Shown: piece by piece, positions 33,819-45,500 of the stretch
Layout: each line of letters begins with the position of its first letter
Position numbering within the stretch: the stretch's first letter is position 1
Assembly: GCA_002104945.1 (NCBI GenBank)
Contig: MCFH01000092.1
Coordinates: forward strand, 55,417-119,416
Direction of reading: 5' to 3'
DNA: 64,000 bases
Source of the DNA: Piromyces finnis
Taxonomy: Eukaryota > Neocallimastigomycota > Neocallimastigomycetes > Neocallimastigales > Neocallimastigaceae
The notes under the pieces: model-generated
What the model saw: the letters and a program-made list of their open reading frames with translations, nothing else
Told to the model about the DNA's origin: nothing
Database searches by the model: none
Position numbers and translations under genes: made by a program

Positions 33819-36800
33819 CTTGATAAGAAAAAAGTTCTATTTAAAAATCAATACCTTGGTGGTTAATTATTTATTTATATAAAATAAATAAAATATTTTA
33901 TAATTTTCTTTTTTAAGAAAAAGAATTGTAATAAAACAAAATTATTTATTATATAATTAATATTTTTCTGTGCCTTTTTTTATTTTTCTATTTTAGTTAC
34001 TACTTTATTTTCTTATTTCTTTAACTTTTTCTTTTTTTCTAAGCTTTCGCTTATAAATTGACTATAATTTTTTTAAAAAAAATAGAAAAAATTATTCTTT
34101 TTATATGATACTAATATCTTTAGTATTAAACTCTTAATTTTTTATTTGTTTATTATTTATTATTTATAATATTATATATTATATTATATTATATTATTCT
34201 ATAATTAATAATCACTATATTTTAGTTAATAAATTTGTAAAACTTTTTATTTTAAAACAAATTATCATTTACTAAAAATTATTCCAATTAAAATAATTAT
34301 ATTATTTATAAATATAATTTTTATCTAAAAATAACCTTTTTTTATATTAAAATCTATCTTTAGCTTTTATAATTAATTAAATTTTTGATTTTTCTATTCA
34401 ATAATATCAAGAAAAAAAAAAAAACCTTAAGAAAATATATATTTATTAGTTTTTTTTATATAGCACATTTCATTTCATCCTTATTTTAATATTAAAATAA
34501 TGTTATAAATAGAATACATAATTTGAAAAATTATTTCTATTTCTATTGTAATATTATTACCAATAATATTTATAAAAATGTTATACAAAATATCATCATA
34601 TTTATTAAAAGAAAAAATAGTATAAAAAATGACATATTATATAAATTTTAATAAAATTAAATAAAGGATAACAAAATGAAAAAAGAAAAAAGAAAAAGAA
34701 TATTAATTTGTTTATTTTTATTATTAAAAACTAAAACCATTTTATAAATATATATTTTTACTTGAATAATTAATAATTAAATTTTCAATACTAATGTTTA
34801 AATTACCATATATTTTTTTGATTCTTAAAAAATAAATATTGCTTATAAAAAAGAAACTAAACTCTATTTTAATTGGAATTTTATAAATTATATACCTTAA
34901 TTTCTAATTAATAATATATTATAATAAACGAAGAAAAAAGAAATATGTAAATGAAAAAAAAAAAAAGAATAATTCATAGTATTATGTCTTTTTTAAAAGT
35001 GAAAAAAATTTAAATACTTTTTTCATAAAATTATTATTTAAATAAATGTAAAAAAAAAAAAAGAAAATTAATAGCATTAGTTACACAAAATAAATTTATA
35101 GTAAATAAAAAAAAATATTTTTAGGTTACTCATCATAATAAATATAAAAAAATGATTATTCTAAATTGTTATATTTACAACATGTAATTGTAATATTATA
35201 CACCATTTATATATACTTAACTTTTAGAATTTAGAATTATAAATAAAAAAAACATATTAAACTCCATAAAATATAAAATGAAAAATAATAAAATATTGTT
35301 AATTTTTATTATAAATAAATTAATGCATTTCATTAGTGGTTTAGTAAATATTCTTATTCTGAAATTTGTTTAAATAAGGTAGACTGACTTTTTTGTTGTA
35401 AAAATTTTCTTTTTCACAAAAAAAATCACAAAAAAGTGTTTTATTTATTTACATATGTTTCAAAATATCAAAAAATGAACTTTTTAACCTTTATTAACAA
35501 TAATAATCAAAAACAAAATAAAAAAAAAATTGAATGATATCAATTTATTTATTCTACTTTCTTGAAAAATAAATTTATTTTACAAATATATTAACTTTTA
35601 TTTATAATTTTATATATTTATTCTTTATTTTCTATTCTTTTTCTTTGTTTTAATATTTTAAATAAGATCCTTAGTAATAAAAATTACTACTTAAAAGCAA
35701 GAAAAAAGAATTATATTTTATAAATCTACATTTATTTCAAATAATAATAATATATATATTTAATTTAGAATAAAATTGTTAGAATGTTTTTTTCAATATT
35801 CTATTTAGAACAATAATTATAAAAAAAAACCCTGCGAATATTCAAGAAAAATTAATAAAATTTTCTTTTTTATTTATTTCTATAATTTATAAAATTCTAA
35901 CCCTCGAATCAAAAATTTAAAAACATAACCTAATCATATAGAATTAGTATGGATATTTAAATATGATACTTTTTATTTTATTACTGTAAAATTTTCACTT
36001 TACCATTATTACTATTATTATTTATTTATTAATTTATTTATTATTTTCAATAGCTTATAAAAATAGAAAATAATAGAATTGTTTTTCTAACTATTATACA
36101 ATATATAATTAATATATTTTATTATACTTTAACAAAATATAATTTTTAAAGTTTAATTTTTAATTTTTTTTTTTAATTAAAAATCAACAATATTACCAGA
36201 ATTTTAAATTATCACAATATTTTTAAATATTTGTTATTTCATTATTATTCTTTTTATTTTATTTATTTATTCTTTTATAAAAATATAATTTTTAATGAAT
36301 TTTTATATATTTTTTAATAGTTATATTATGCATTTTCTATTATTAACTTTATTCTTCTATTGCAATTAGTGATAAAAAATCATGTATATAATCATCAAAC
36401 AATTTTAATTTTTTAGGTTTTTACCTAATATTTAATTGTTTTTCTATTAATATGACATAAAAATTTTTTTCCAATAAATTCTGTATTTTTTATCCAGAAA
36501 AATTTCATGGGTTAGAATTTAAAATGTAATAAATTTTCAAGATAGTTTTAACTGCCTCTACTTTATTTTAAAATACTTGATAATATATTTTAAAATAATG
36601 TTATATAATATTAAACATTAAACGCTTTAATAGCCTTTTTTAATATTGAAGTAATTAATATATTACTTAAAAGGACTGTAAATGTGAAAGTCTTTCTTAA
36701 AAGTCTTTAAAACTTATAATAGGAAATATTTTTTTTAATCCTTTTTTTCCTTTTTCTATACCATTCTATGTTATTTTAAAGTTCACAGGTTGTGACAAAT

Positions 36801-37800
36801 ACTAATTTTTTGTAATAATGGAATATAATTATAATTAATATTTTTTAATTACATTAGTATTATAAAAGTTTAAATTATCAGGTTATATATAAATATTATA
36901 TATTAAAATTTATCCTTTTTAATATAAAGAATAAAATTATTAATTTTTTATATTAAATTTAATATAATAAAATATAATAATAATATATCAATTCATATAA
37001 ATTTAATTAATTTCAATTTAAAACTTAATGTAATATAATATATTTAAATATAGTTAGTGTTATCTATTTAATAGCCAAGTTTACAATTATATGAGTTTAT
37101 ATTGATCGGGAAATATATAGAAAATACCATTAAAATAAATTGATATAATATATTATATTATCTTTCATATAAATAGCATATAATAAGTAATATAAAAAAA
37201 AAGAAAAGCAAAATATATTATGATAAATTATTATTAATTAAAATAGTAATCTTAACCCTTTAATTTACCATAATTAGTGGTTTTGTGTTTTAAAAAATAG
37301 TAAACAGTAAAACTTTATTAATTATAAAATTTAATAATAAAAGATAGTTTAATAGGATTTTTTTTATTTTATTTTTTTATATATCTTTTAAATCTTTTTA
37401 ATCTTTTTATTTTTATAGATTTTAAAAATAGCTGTAAATGATAAGCAGGAAAAATAACGAAAACTTAATTATAATCATTTAAAAAAATGAATTATTAATA
37501 AAATAAACAAATAAACAGGATATATTTCATTTTGTAATATAATTGCAATTCATAATATAAGTGGAAAAAAATTGATTTAATTGTGTCTTTTCATCTATAA
37601 TTATAAATAATAAGAATAAAAACAATCTTTATAATCATAATAAAATTTATAATAAATTTATTTTCAAATTTTTAAAAGGTTAAATATAATTTGTTTATCT
37701 AAAGTAATAAAGGGAATTGTTAAAAAGGCACAAAAATTAAAATTTCTTTCATTTTTAATTTTGAAATATATATAATATATATATATATAGAGTTAATAGG
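33819..37800. other. 4 kb gene-free A+T-rich stretch
   Basis: Only A+T-rich sequence with homopolymers and stops in every frame. The final 100 bases form the leader of the kinase gene, with a (TA)n tract at about 37767-37788. Confidence 0.55.
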
Positions 37801-39807
37801 ATGAGTCTTCAAGTATCAAATTGTATACATGATAATAATAAACATTCATTGAAATATTTAATACATCGTAAAAGTAAAGCTTCTTTAAAAATGTCAAAAA
37901 TAAATAACAAAAGTAATGTAGAGAGTAAATCGACATACCCTATTATTACTGTTCAAAATTCAAATGATAAAAAAGTAGAAATTTTAAATAAAGCTAATAA
38001 GGAAAATAATAAAATTAATAATAACAATACTCATATAAATACTACAAATGTGGAAAAAGAGGATAAGGATAATCATATATCATTAAAGAAGAAGAAACAC
38101 TCTATATCTTCAAAAATATCCAATTCATTTTTATATTTTAAAAGGAAAGATAGTAATAGAGTAAAAACAACACATACTTTTTTTATGACTCCTCTAACGC
38201 ATAGAAAAAGCAAAAATGATGAAAAAGCAAATCTTCCAAATACAACTACATATAATGGTCATTCAAAGCATAAAGATTTTTTAAGAGTAGATTCTAATAT
38301 AAGTATGAATTCTACACCAGGAGAACAAAATTATTTTTCGGATGCTTCTTCAGCACATTCATTTATATCTTGTTCAACGACAAACTCAATATTTACAGCT
38401 TTTAGTAAAAAAAAAGCAGTAAAAAGATTAAAAAGAAAAGATTTTTCAGAATCTATAAAAGAGCTTGGTAGTGGTGCAACTGGTAAGATTCATTTAGTTT
38501 ATCGAAAAGATAATCCTGATAAATATTATGCTCTTAAAGAATTTATAATACCACAACATAAAGTGTCAAAGGACAGTGAAAGAAAATTCCTTAAGCATTT
38601 GCAAACGGAATATACAATTGGAACTATTTTACATCATAGAAATGTAATTGAAGTTGAAGATTTTATATATAATAATTATTATAAAAGAAATCGTAAAGAG
38701 CGTCATGTGTACCAAGTTATGGAATATTGTAATGGTGGTGATCTTTTTGATGTTATACAAAGTGGAAAAATGACTCAAGGTAGTATTCTTTGTTACTTCC
38801 GCCAATTAATGGAAGGTTTAGCTTATATACATTCTATGGGTGTAGCCCATCGTGATTTAAAGCCAGAAAACATCATGTTTAAAAATAATAAAATATTAAA
38901 GATTTTAGATTTCGGTGCTGCAATTATGTTTAAAACTCCATATTCTAACGAAATTATTCGTTGCTCTGGTATTGTTGGTTCTGAACCATATATTGCTCCA
39001 GAACAATTTAGTTTAAAATCATACGATCCACGTACTGTTGATATATGGAGTTGTGGTATTATTTTTTTGGCTATGTTCTATAATGAATTACCATGGAAAA
39101 GCTCCATTCTTTCAAATTCAAAATATAAACTTTGGGTTGAAAAGGGTAAAAGTGAAATTATTAACGATCTTCCTAATGGACCAAGACAACTTATTAGTCG
39201 AATGCTAGAACCAGATCCAGAAAAAAGAATTACAATGGAAGAAATATTTATGGATAAATGGTTTAGCCACATTTACTGTTGTTTAGACCATGAAAATAGT
39301 GAAAATAGAATACTTGACTATAGTCGCTATAATAATTCACAAATTTCTTATACGCCATCTTTTATTAATACTTGTTTACGTCGTAATCAATCCGATGTGA
39401 CACACTCCTTTTTAGCTACTAATAATACTACACAAACTTTAGCAAGTAAAGGTAGTAGTATTAAATTTTCTGATGAACTAAATTCCTGTGGAAGTGAAGC
39501 TAGTTTTGAAAAAGAACATAAAAAAGAAAGTAGTGAAAGAACAAAAGTTAATGATGAATTATTAGTTTCTTCCAATACAAAAAATAGTAAGAAAGCTATC
39601 TTTACAGTGGATATTGATTCAGACGATAAAGATTCTGATTCGAATGAGACGTCAAATGAAGAAATAAAGGAAAATTGTGAAATAATAATTAAAAAAGATG
39701 AAGAAATTAAAAAGGAAGTTGAAAAGGATGACGAGTTAAAATCTTTTTGGGGACTTGATTTAAAATGTTCACATGAAATCATATCAAATGTATCTTTTTC
39801 TAAATAG
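37801..39807 (+). CDS. Hal4/Hal5 (Npr1-family)-like serine/threonine protein kinase (668 aa)
   Basis: An intronless protein kinase. Residues 1-215 are a basic, Ser/Asn-rich, probably disordered regulatory region. The kinase domain spans about 216-491: glycine loop GSGATG (223-228), ATP-binding Lys in YALKEF (246), HRDLKPEN (350-357, catalytic Asp352), DFGAA (Asp370), activation loop with RCSGIVGSEPYIAPE (APE at 399-401) and VDIWSCGIIF. All catalytic residues are present. The segments YTIGTILHHRNVIEVEDF, CSGIVGS-PY-APE, YDPR-VDIWS and ISRMLEPDPEKRIT match the fungal Sat4(Hal4)/Hal5 group, which in yeast stabilises potassium transporters and nutrient permeases at the plasma membrane. The C-terminal tail (about 495-668) is Ser-rich then acidic/Lys-rich. 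Assignment to the group is confident; the exact orthologue is not. Confidence 0.92.
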   Translation: MSLQVSNCIHDNNKHSLKYLIHRKSKASLKMSKINNKSNVESKSTYPIITVQNSNDKKVEILNKANKENNKINNNNTHINTTNVEKEDKDNHISLKKKKHSISSKISNSFLYFKRKDSNRVKTTHTFFMTPLTHRKSKNDEKANLPNTTTYNGHSKHKDFLRVDSNISMNSTPGEQNYFSDASSAHSFISCSTTNSIFTAFSKKKAVKRLKRKDFSESIKELGSGATGKIHLVYRKDNPDKYYALKEFIIPQHKVSKDSERKFLKHLQTEYTIGTILHHRNVIEVEDFIYNNYYKRNRKERHVYQVMEYCNGGDLFDVIQSGKMTQGSILCYFRQLMEGLAYIHSMGVAHRDLKPENIMFKNNKILKILDFGAAIMFKTPYSNEIIRCSGIVGSEPYIAPEQFSLKSYDPRTVDIWSCGIIFLAMFYNELPWKSSILSNSKYKLWVEKGKSEIINDLPNGPRQLISRMLEPDPEKRITMEEIFMDKWFSHIYCCLDHENSENRILDYSRYNNSQISYTPSFINTCLRRNQSDVTHSFLATNNTTQTLASKGSSIKFSDELNSCGSEASFEKEHKKESSERTKVNDELLVSSNTKNSKKAIFTVDIDSDDKDSDSNETSNEEIKENCEIIIKKDEEIKKEVEKDDELKSFWGLDLKCSHEIISNVSFSK

Positions 39808-41196
39808 AGAGGAACATTAAAGAACGTACATATTGAAAATGAATACATAATTAATTATTACGAGTTTAAGGGGATTTTTTTTTTATTTATACAATCAAAA
39901 TTTCAGTTTTAATACATACATTTAATTTTTAGATATATCACCATTTAATATTATTTATAATCTATTCATATATGATAAATGCTAATACATTCAAGGAATA
40001 TACATATTTATAAAATCAAGTAGATATTGAAAAATTTTAGAATGTTCCAAAATAAAAAGCAAATATTTTAAAAATTATAATAAATGAAGAGCAAATAATA
40101 TAAAAAAAAAAAAAAAAATAAATAAATATATATAAATATAAAAATATGGTTATGAAAAAAAAAAATATTTTATATATTATTAACAATATTTATATAATAA
40201 TCTATACAAATTTTAATATATAATTATAAAACATAACTATTTGGATATTGAATATAAAAATATAGAGTTTTTTCATGTAATAATTCTTTATATTTTTTAT
40301 TTTTTTTTATTTAATAAATAAGATGTATTAATAATATATATATTTTTTTTTTAAAAAATAAAAAAAAAAAATAAAACATTTAATATACTAATCTTTTAAA
40401 TTAATAAAATGAAATAATTTATGTAGAAAAATAGAAATAAAAACATTATTATTAATATTATAACTTTATTGTTAATAGATAATAAAAATGAGTAATATTC
40501 ATTATATTCATTATCCATTAAATTATCAATAGATTATATACTTTTTTTTTTTTTTTTATAAGTTTAAATCAACTATTAAAATCATTAATACAATATAAAA
40601 TGATAAAATGATAAAATATGCTAAAGAATTTGTATTATAACAGATTCATATAATTTTGCATATTAATAGAACTTAGTAGATAAAGTGAATGAAGGCTATT
40701 ATACATTAAAATATTGATGACTAAAAATTTAATATTTTTAAAAAATCATTTTTTTTTTCTTTTTATTGTTATTAAAGTATTTAATACATTTTCATTTATT
40801 TTATTTTTTTTTTATTATTTTAAAAAAAGTATTGTATACTGATAAAAGATACTATATCAGTAGAAACAATTTTTTTAATTAGAATATGAAGTGCATTAGT
40901 ATCACTTTTTAATATATAATACTTTTAATAAAATAATATATATTTCATAATTTTTAAGTGCATGCAATAGTAAAATTATTTTATTGATTATTTTCGTTTA
41001 TTAATTTTTTTTTTTTTTTTTTTCATTTAATATATTACAAATTAATATTAATTTATCACCTTATTAAGGTAAATTATATATATACATTTATACATTTTTT
41101 TTTTGAAGTTATATTTATTCATTAGTATATTAAATATAGCTAATTTACAAAAACTTTTCATTTCAAATAAATTAATAGAAAACAATAAATAATAAA
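39808..41196. other. A+T-rich intergenic stretch
   Basis: 3' flank of the kinase and 5' flank of the Mpv17-family gene. It has homopolymer runs (T run 40543-40558, T run 41008-41023) and a small perfect inverted repeat ACCTTATTAAGGT near 41058. No gene is seen. Confidence 0.55.
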
Positions 41197-42168
41197 ATGA
41201 GTGGCTTCTTCAGATGGTATCATCGTTGTTTAAATACAAAACCACTTCTTACTCAATCACTCACCACTGGTAAATTTTAAATTTTGGGTTATATTTAAAT
41301 ATTTAAATATAGTGGTTGAATAAAATAAAAAATGGCAACACATTCTATTGAATATTTTTATATTTGAAGATAAATCATATATATTGATATACTTATTATT
41401 AATATATATATTTTTTAAAAAAATAAATAAATGAATTTCATTTTATTTTCAAAATCATATTTATAATTGTTGTAAATATTTTTAAATAATAAATGAATTT
41501 CATTTTATTTTCAAAATCATTATTAATAATTAAGGTGTAATGTTTGCAGTTGGTGATGTTATTGCTCAACAACTTGTTGAAAAAAGAGGAAAAGAACATG
41601 ACTACAAAAGAACAGGAAGAATGAGTTTATTTGGTGCTTGTGTTGCTGGTCCTTCAACATCTCTTTGGTATCGCTTTTTAGATAAATATATTGTTTTACC
41701 AAACAAAACTCATCGTAAGTTACTTTTAATATGAAGTTTTTTTTTTTTATATAATAATTATATATTATTCATTTTTTAAAGTAAAAAAAAAAAAAAAAAA
41801 AATACATTTCATGATAAAATTTAGAAATTTAAATTATTATTTATTATATATATTAAATAATTGTATCATCCATTTTTTATAATATAATATAATCAATAAT
41901 ATAATATGTAATATATTTATTTTATAATAATATTATTATAATTAATAATATTACTGTCTTTATAATTATGCTATTGGATTGCTATTTTGAAATTGCTTAT
42001 TTTGTCATTTTATTAGAACTTTTTGCAAGAGTTTTCTTAGACCAATGTGTTTATTCTCCACTTTCTCAAATTGTTTATCTTGGTGGTACTGGTGTTTTTG
42101 AAGGTAGTTCTCCAAAAGAAATAAAAGAAAAAATTAAAGTCGTAAGTAATTTATTTATTTCATTTCAT

Positions 42169-42235
<67 letters not shown>

Positions 42236-42677
42236 TTTTTTTTGCTTGTTTGTTTCAATATAAAGAGTTCAAGTTTGCATAACTTTCATTTTTCTAAACC
42301 AAAATAATAATAATAAATTTATGAGTTATATATTATTATTTATTCTTTATGATTTGAATTAAAAAAATTTTTTTTATTAAATATATATCTAATTATTCAT
42401 TTATCATAATATTCAATTTTTCATTTTTCTCATAAAGGGTTTTGGACCAGCTATTATGGCTAATTACAAGGTTTGGCCAGCATTCCAATTTATTAACTTT
42501 AATTTTGTTCCAGCAAATTACCGTTCATTAGGTACTAATGTAGTCGCTCTTGGTTGGAATACTTATTTATCTGTTTTAAATCAAAAGATTATCGATAGAA
42601 ATAAGACAGCTTCCTTATTACTCGCTGCAGATCCAAACAAGAAAGATTTAAAGAAAAAGAATGATAAGAAAAACTAA
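41197..42677 (+). CDS. Mpv17/PMP22/Sym1-family membrane protein (205 aa, 4 exons)
   Basis: Exons by eye: 41197-41269, 41535-41714, 42017-42141, 42438-42677. The sum is 618 bases and all phases agree. Donors are GTAAAT, GTAAGT and GTAAGT. The protein begins MSGFFRWYHRCLNTKPLLTQ, continues TTGVMFAVGDVIAQQ, GPSTSLWYRFLDK, LFARVFLDQCVYSPLSQ and ends with the family signature around NYKVWPAFQFINFNFVPANY and ALGWNTYLSVLNQK, plus a Lys-rich tail. The family has four membrane helices and sits in the mitochondrial inner membrane (yeast Sym1, animal MPV17) or the peroxisome membrane. It is thought to act as a channel or metabolite-homeostasis factor. In an anaerobic fungus it would be expected in the hydrogenosome; that is inference. 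Intron 1 holds a 30-base direct repeat. Confidence 0.92.
41429..41520. repeat. 30-base direct repeat inside Mpv17 intron 1
   Basis: AAATGAATTTCATTTTATTT plus TCAAAATCAT occurs at 41429-41458 and again, exactly, at 41491-41520, just before the splice acceptor. It looks like a recent local duplication; the copy placed the acceptor region next to a repeated pyrimidine-rich tract. Confidence 0.9.
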
Positions 42678-43027
42678 AACTAAAAAAAAAAAATCAAATA
42701 AGAATTGATGATTTTTTTTTATAAATTCTATTATGATAAAAATATATTTATATTATATATGCTTATATAATGGAAATTCAAACATTTATTATTTATTTTT
42801 TTTAAGTAAAAAAGAGTAATAATAATAATGGTACAATTATATAAATATATTAATAATTGTAAATACTTTTCATATTTGTCTTCCTTAATATCAGAAACCT
42901 ATCTTTTTATTTAATCATATAATATAATATGAAAAAAAAAATAACTATTAAGCTAATTAAAACCCCCATTTCAACCAATTTTTTATAAATCAAGTATTTA
43001 TTATTTATTGTTGGTTTATAAAGGATA

Positions 43028-43111
<84 letters not shown>

Positions 43112-43869
43112 GTCTATTAATCTCCCTTAAGTATTAAAATATATTAAATAAAAATGTTAAAATTAAAAAACAAATAATACAATGAAATTAAAGATTATTA
43201 TTTAAAATTAAAAAAAAAAAGAGATGAAAAACTTTTTAAAAAATTGAAATATAAATATAAATGAAAAAAAGGTAATAATAAAACATCAATAATTAAAATT
43301 ATAAACAAAATATGCATAATTATTAATTATTCAAAATATCTATTTTATTTAAAATTATTTTAAAAAAAAAAGAAAAAAAAATTGTGGATGTTTTCTTAAT
43401 TTTAAGAAAATATGGAAAAAGTGTTTAATAATTTAACAAAATAAATAATTAATTAAAAATTCTTAACAAATAAAATTAATTTTTAAATTTTTATGGAGTA
43501 TAATTTTAATATTAATATTTAATAATCTTTTTCTTCTTTAAATAGTTTTTATAATTATTTTAATTATTTCTTTTTTAAAAAAATAAAAAATAAAAAAAAA
43601 AGAAAAATTAAAAAAGGGTTAAGCATAGTCCTATATAATAAATCTTTGTTATTATTATATACACAATATATTAACAATATAATGATAATATGTGTCAATT
43701 TATTTTTTATTCAATCATATTTAAAAATTTTTAAAAATTTCGATTATGACCAATCATATCCATAGGTATTTAATAGCCATTATAGAAAAGTAATAGTAAG
43801 ATACCAAAGATTTTCAGATCTCTCTCTATTCAACTTTAAGGAAATATAGTCCAAAGTTAATAAAATAAA
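42678..43869. other. intergenic stretch and probable RPS17 promoter
   Basis: It has an (AAT)n microsatellite at 43028-43107 (about 26 units). Upstream of RPS17 a CCAAT box lies at 43750-43754 within GACCAATCATATCC, about 120 bases before the ATG, and a pyrimidine-rich leader (TCTCTCTATTC) at about 43820-43832. The promoter reading is an inference from position. Confidence 0.5.
43028..43107. repeat. (AAT)n microsatellite
   Basis: About 26 uninterrupted AAT units lie between the Mpv17-family gene and RPS17. Confidence 0.9.
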
Positions 43870-44795
43870 ATGGTAAATTTTTAATGATGAATGAATAAAT
43901 GAATAAAAAAATGGTTTAAATATTTTATAATATAATGAATTTTGTTGTTATGTGTTATGGTAATAGTTATATGTGTTGTATTGAAATGTTTCTTTATGAG
44001 TGATATTGAGAAATTTAATATGAAATGAAACTTTGTTGATATACATTCATAAAGGAATAATGTAGTATATCTAATGGAAATATAAAATTAAATGCTAAAA
44101 TTATAAAAATGGTACTAATTATATATATTATATATAATGTTATTCTATAATAAATAATAATAATAACAAATCAACAATAAATAATTAACATCTAAAAGGG
44201 TCGTGTCAGGTAAAGCTCATAATTCATTATATATTTATATTATGCGTTATAAATAAAATAAACTATTGACAATATATTTTTTGATAATAAATAATAGAAC
44301 TAAAACCGTTAAGAAGGCTTCCCGTGTCCTCATCGAAAAGTACTACCCACGTCTTACTCTCGATTTCCAAACCAACAAGAAGATCTGTGATGAAGTCGCT
44401 GTTATCCCATCCAAGCGTCTCAGAAACAAGATCGCTGGTTTCACTACTCACTTAATGGGTCGTATCCAACGTGGTCCAGTCAGAGGTATTTCCTTCAAGC
44501 TTCAAGAAGAAGAAAGAGAACGTAAGGATCAATACGTTCCAGATGTTTCTGCTCTTGAAAAGCAAGTTGAAATTGACGAAGATGTTGAAGTAAGTTTATT
44601 TTATATAAGTATAATTTTTATATTGAAATAAACAAAATAGTGAAATTAATATAAATTTAAAATATAAATAATTAATGAAAACAGGCTCTTCTCAAGGCTA
44701 TGGGAATGGAAAACATTCCAAATGTTGTTGTTGGTCAAAAGTACGCTCCAACTCAATCCGAACGTGTTGGTGCCAACTACAAAAAGAGAAACTAA
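43870..44795 (+). CDS. RPS17: 40S ribosomal protein eS17 (138 aa, 4 exons)
   Basis: Exons: 43870-43872 (the ATG only, after its leader), 44199-44209 (11 bases), 44298-44589, 44685-44795. The sum is 417 bases and phases agree. The protein reads [79 protein letters not shown] and ends VGANYKKRN. This is a full-length match to eS17, a component of the small ribosomal subunit near the beak/head. Codons are strongly biased to C- and G-ending forms (AAG, ATC, GTC, CGT), unlike neighbouring genes, as expected for a highly expressed gene. An intron directly after the start codon is common in ribosomal-protein genes. The 11-base second exon (GGTCGTGTCAG) is unusual. Confidence 0.97.
44199..44209 (+). 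other. RPS17: 11-nt microexon of RPS17
   Basis: GGTCGTGTCAG is bounded by the acceptor CTAAAAG and the donor GTAAAG. It supplies Gly-Arg-Val and two bases of Arg, restoring the invariant MGRVRTK start. Confidence 0.92.
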
Positions 44796-45500
44796 ATTAA
44801 TCCATATTTATAATTCAAAATTGTAAATATTGGTGAAATTAATTTGCCATCTGAAAATATAATAAATAAAAAAAATTTAAAAAAAAACGACGAAAGCATA
44901 ATTTTTTGTTAAATTACGTTAATCAATTTTTATTTTGTGATATATAAGGATATTTATTTTTGAACAAAAGGTCAATAAATTAATAAAACATGTAAATAGA
45001 AAAATTAAAATGGAATTTTTAAATTATACAGGAAAGTTTATAATTAAACAAATGAAATACGAAATTTAATGAAATTCATGATATTATAATAATATGCGGG
45101 AGAAGTGTTGGAAACTGTCAAATTTAGATTTGGAAAGTGTAAATGTTAATGTTTAAATTATATTAAATGTTATATAAAAATATATTTATTTATTTTTTTT
45201 ATAAATTGATAAGTTACATTCAAGAATTAAAAAGTGTAATAGTAGGAAATTCGATGATAAGTAATGAAATTGTTTTTTTATTAATATTGCTTGTGATTTA
45301 GAGTTCATTATAGTTAAAACAATTAAAATAAAAAATTGTAATATTTCATTAATAATAGAAAAATTTCAGTTTTATAATTAAAGAAATAGTATTTTTTTTT
45401 TTTTTTTTTTAAAAAGAAATTGTTCCAAAATTGGGTTGTTATTATCTTTCTTTTTCTTTTTTCTTTTTTTTTTTTAAAATAGAAAGAATTTAGGAAAAAT
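44796..45500. other. convergent intergenic region
   Basis: This is the space between the 3' ends of RPS17 (plus) and the CCDC146 gene (minus). It is A+T-rich with A and T runs (45390-45411, 45462-45475). AATAAA sequences just after the RPS17 stop (44861-44866) may serve as its polyadenylation signal. The plus/minus frames here are shadows. Confidence 0.5.
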
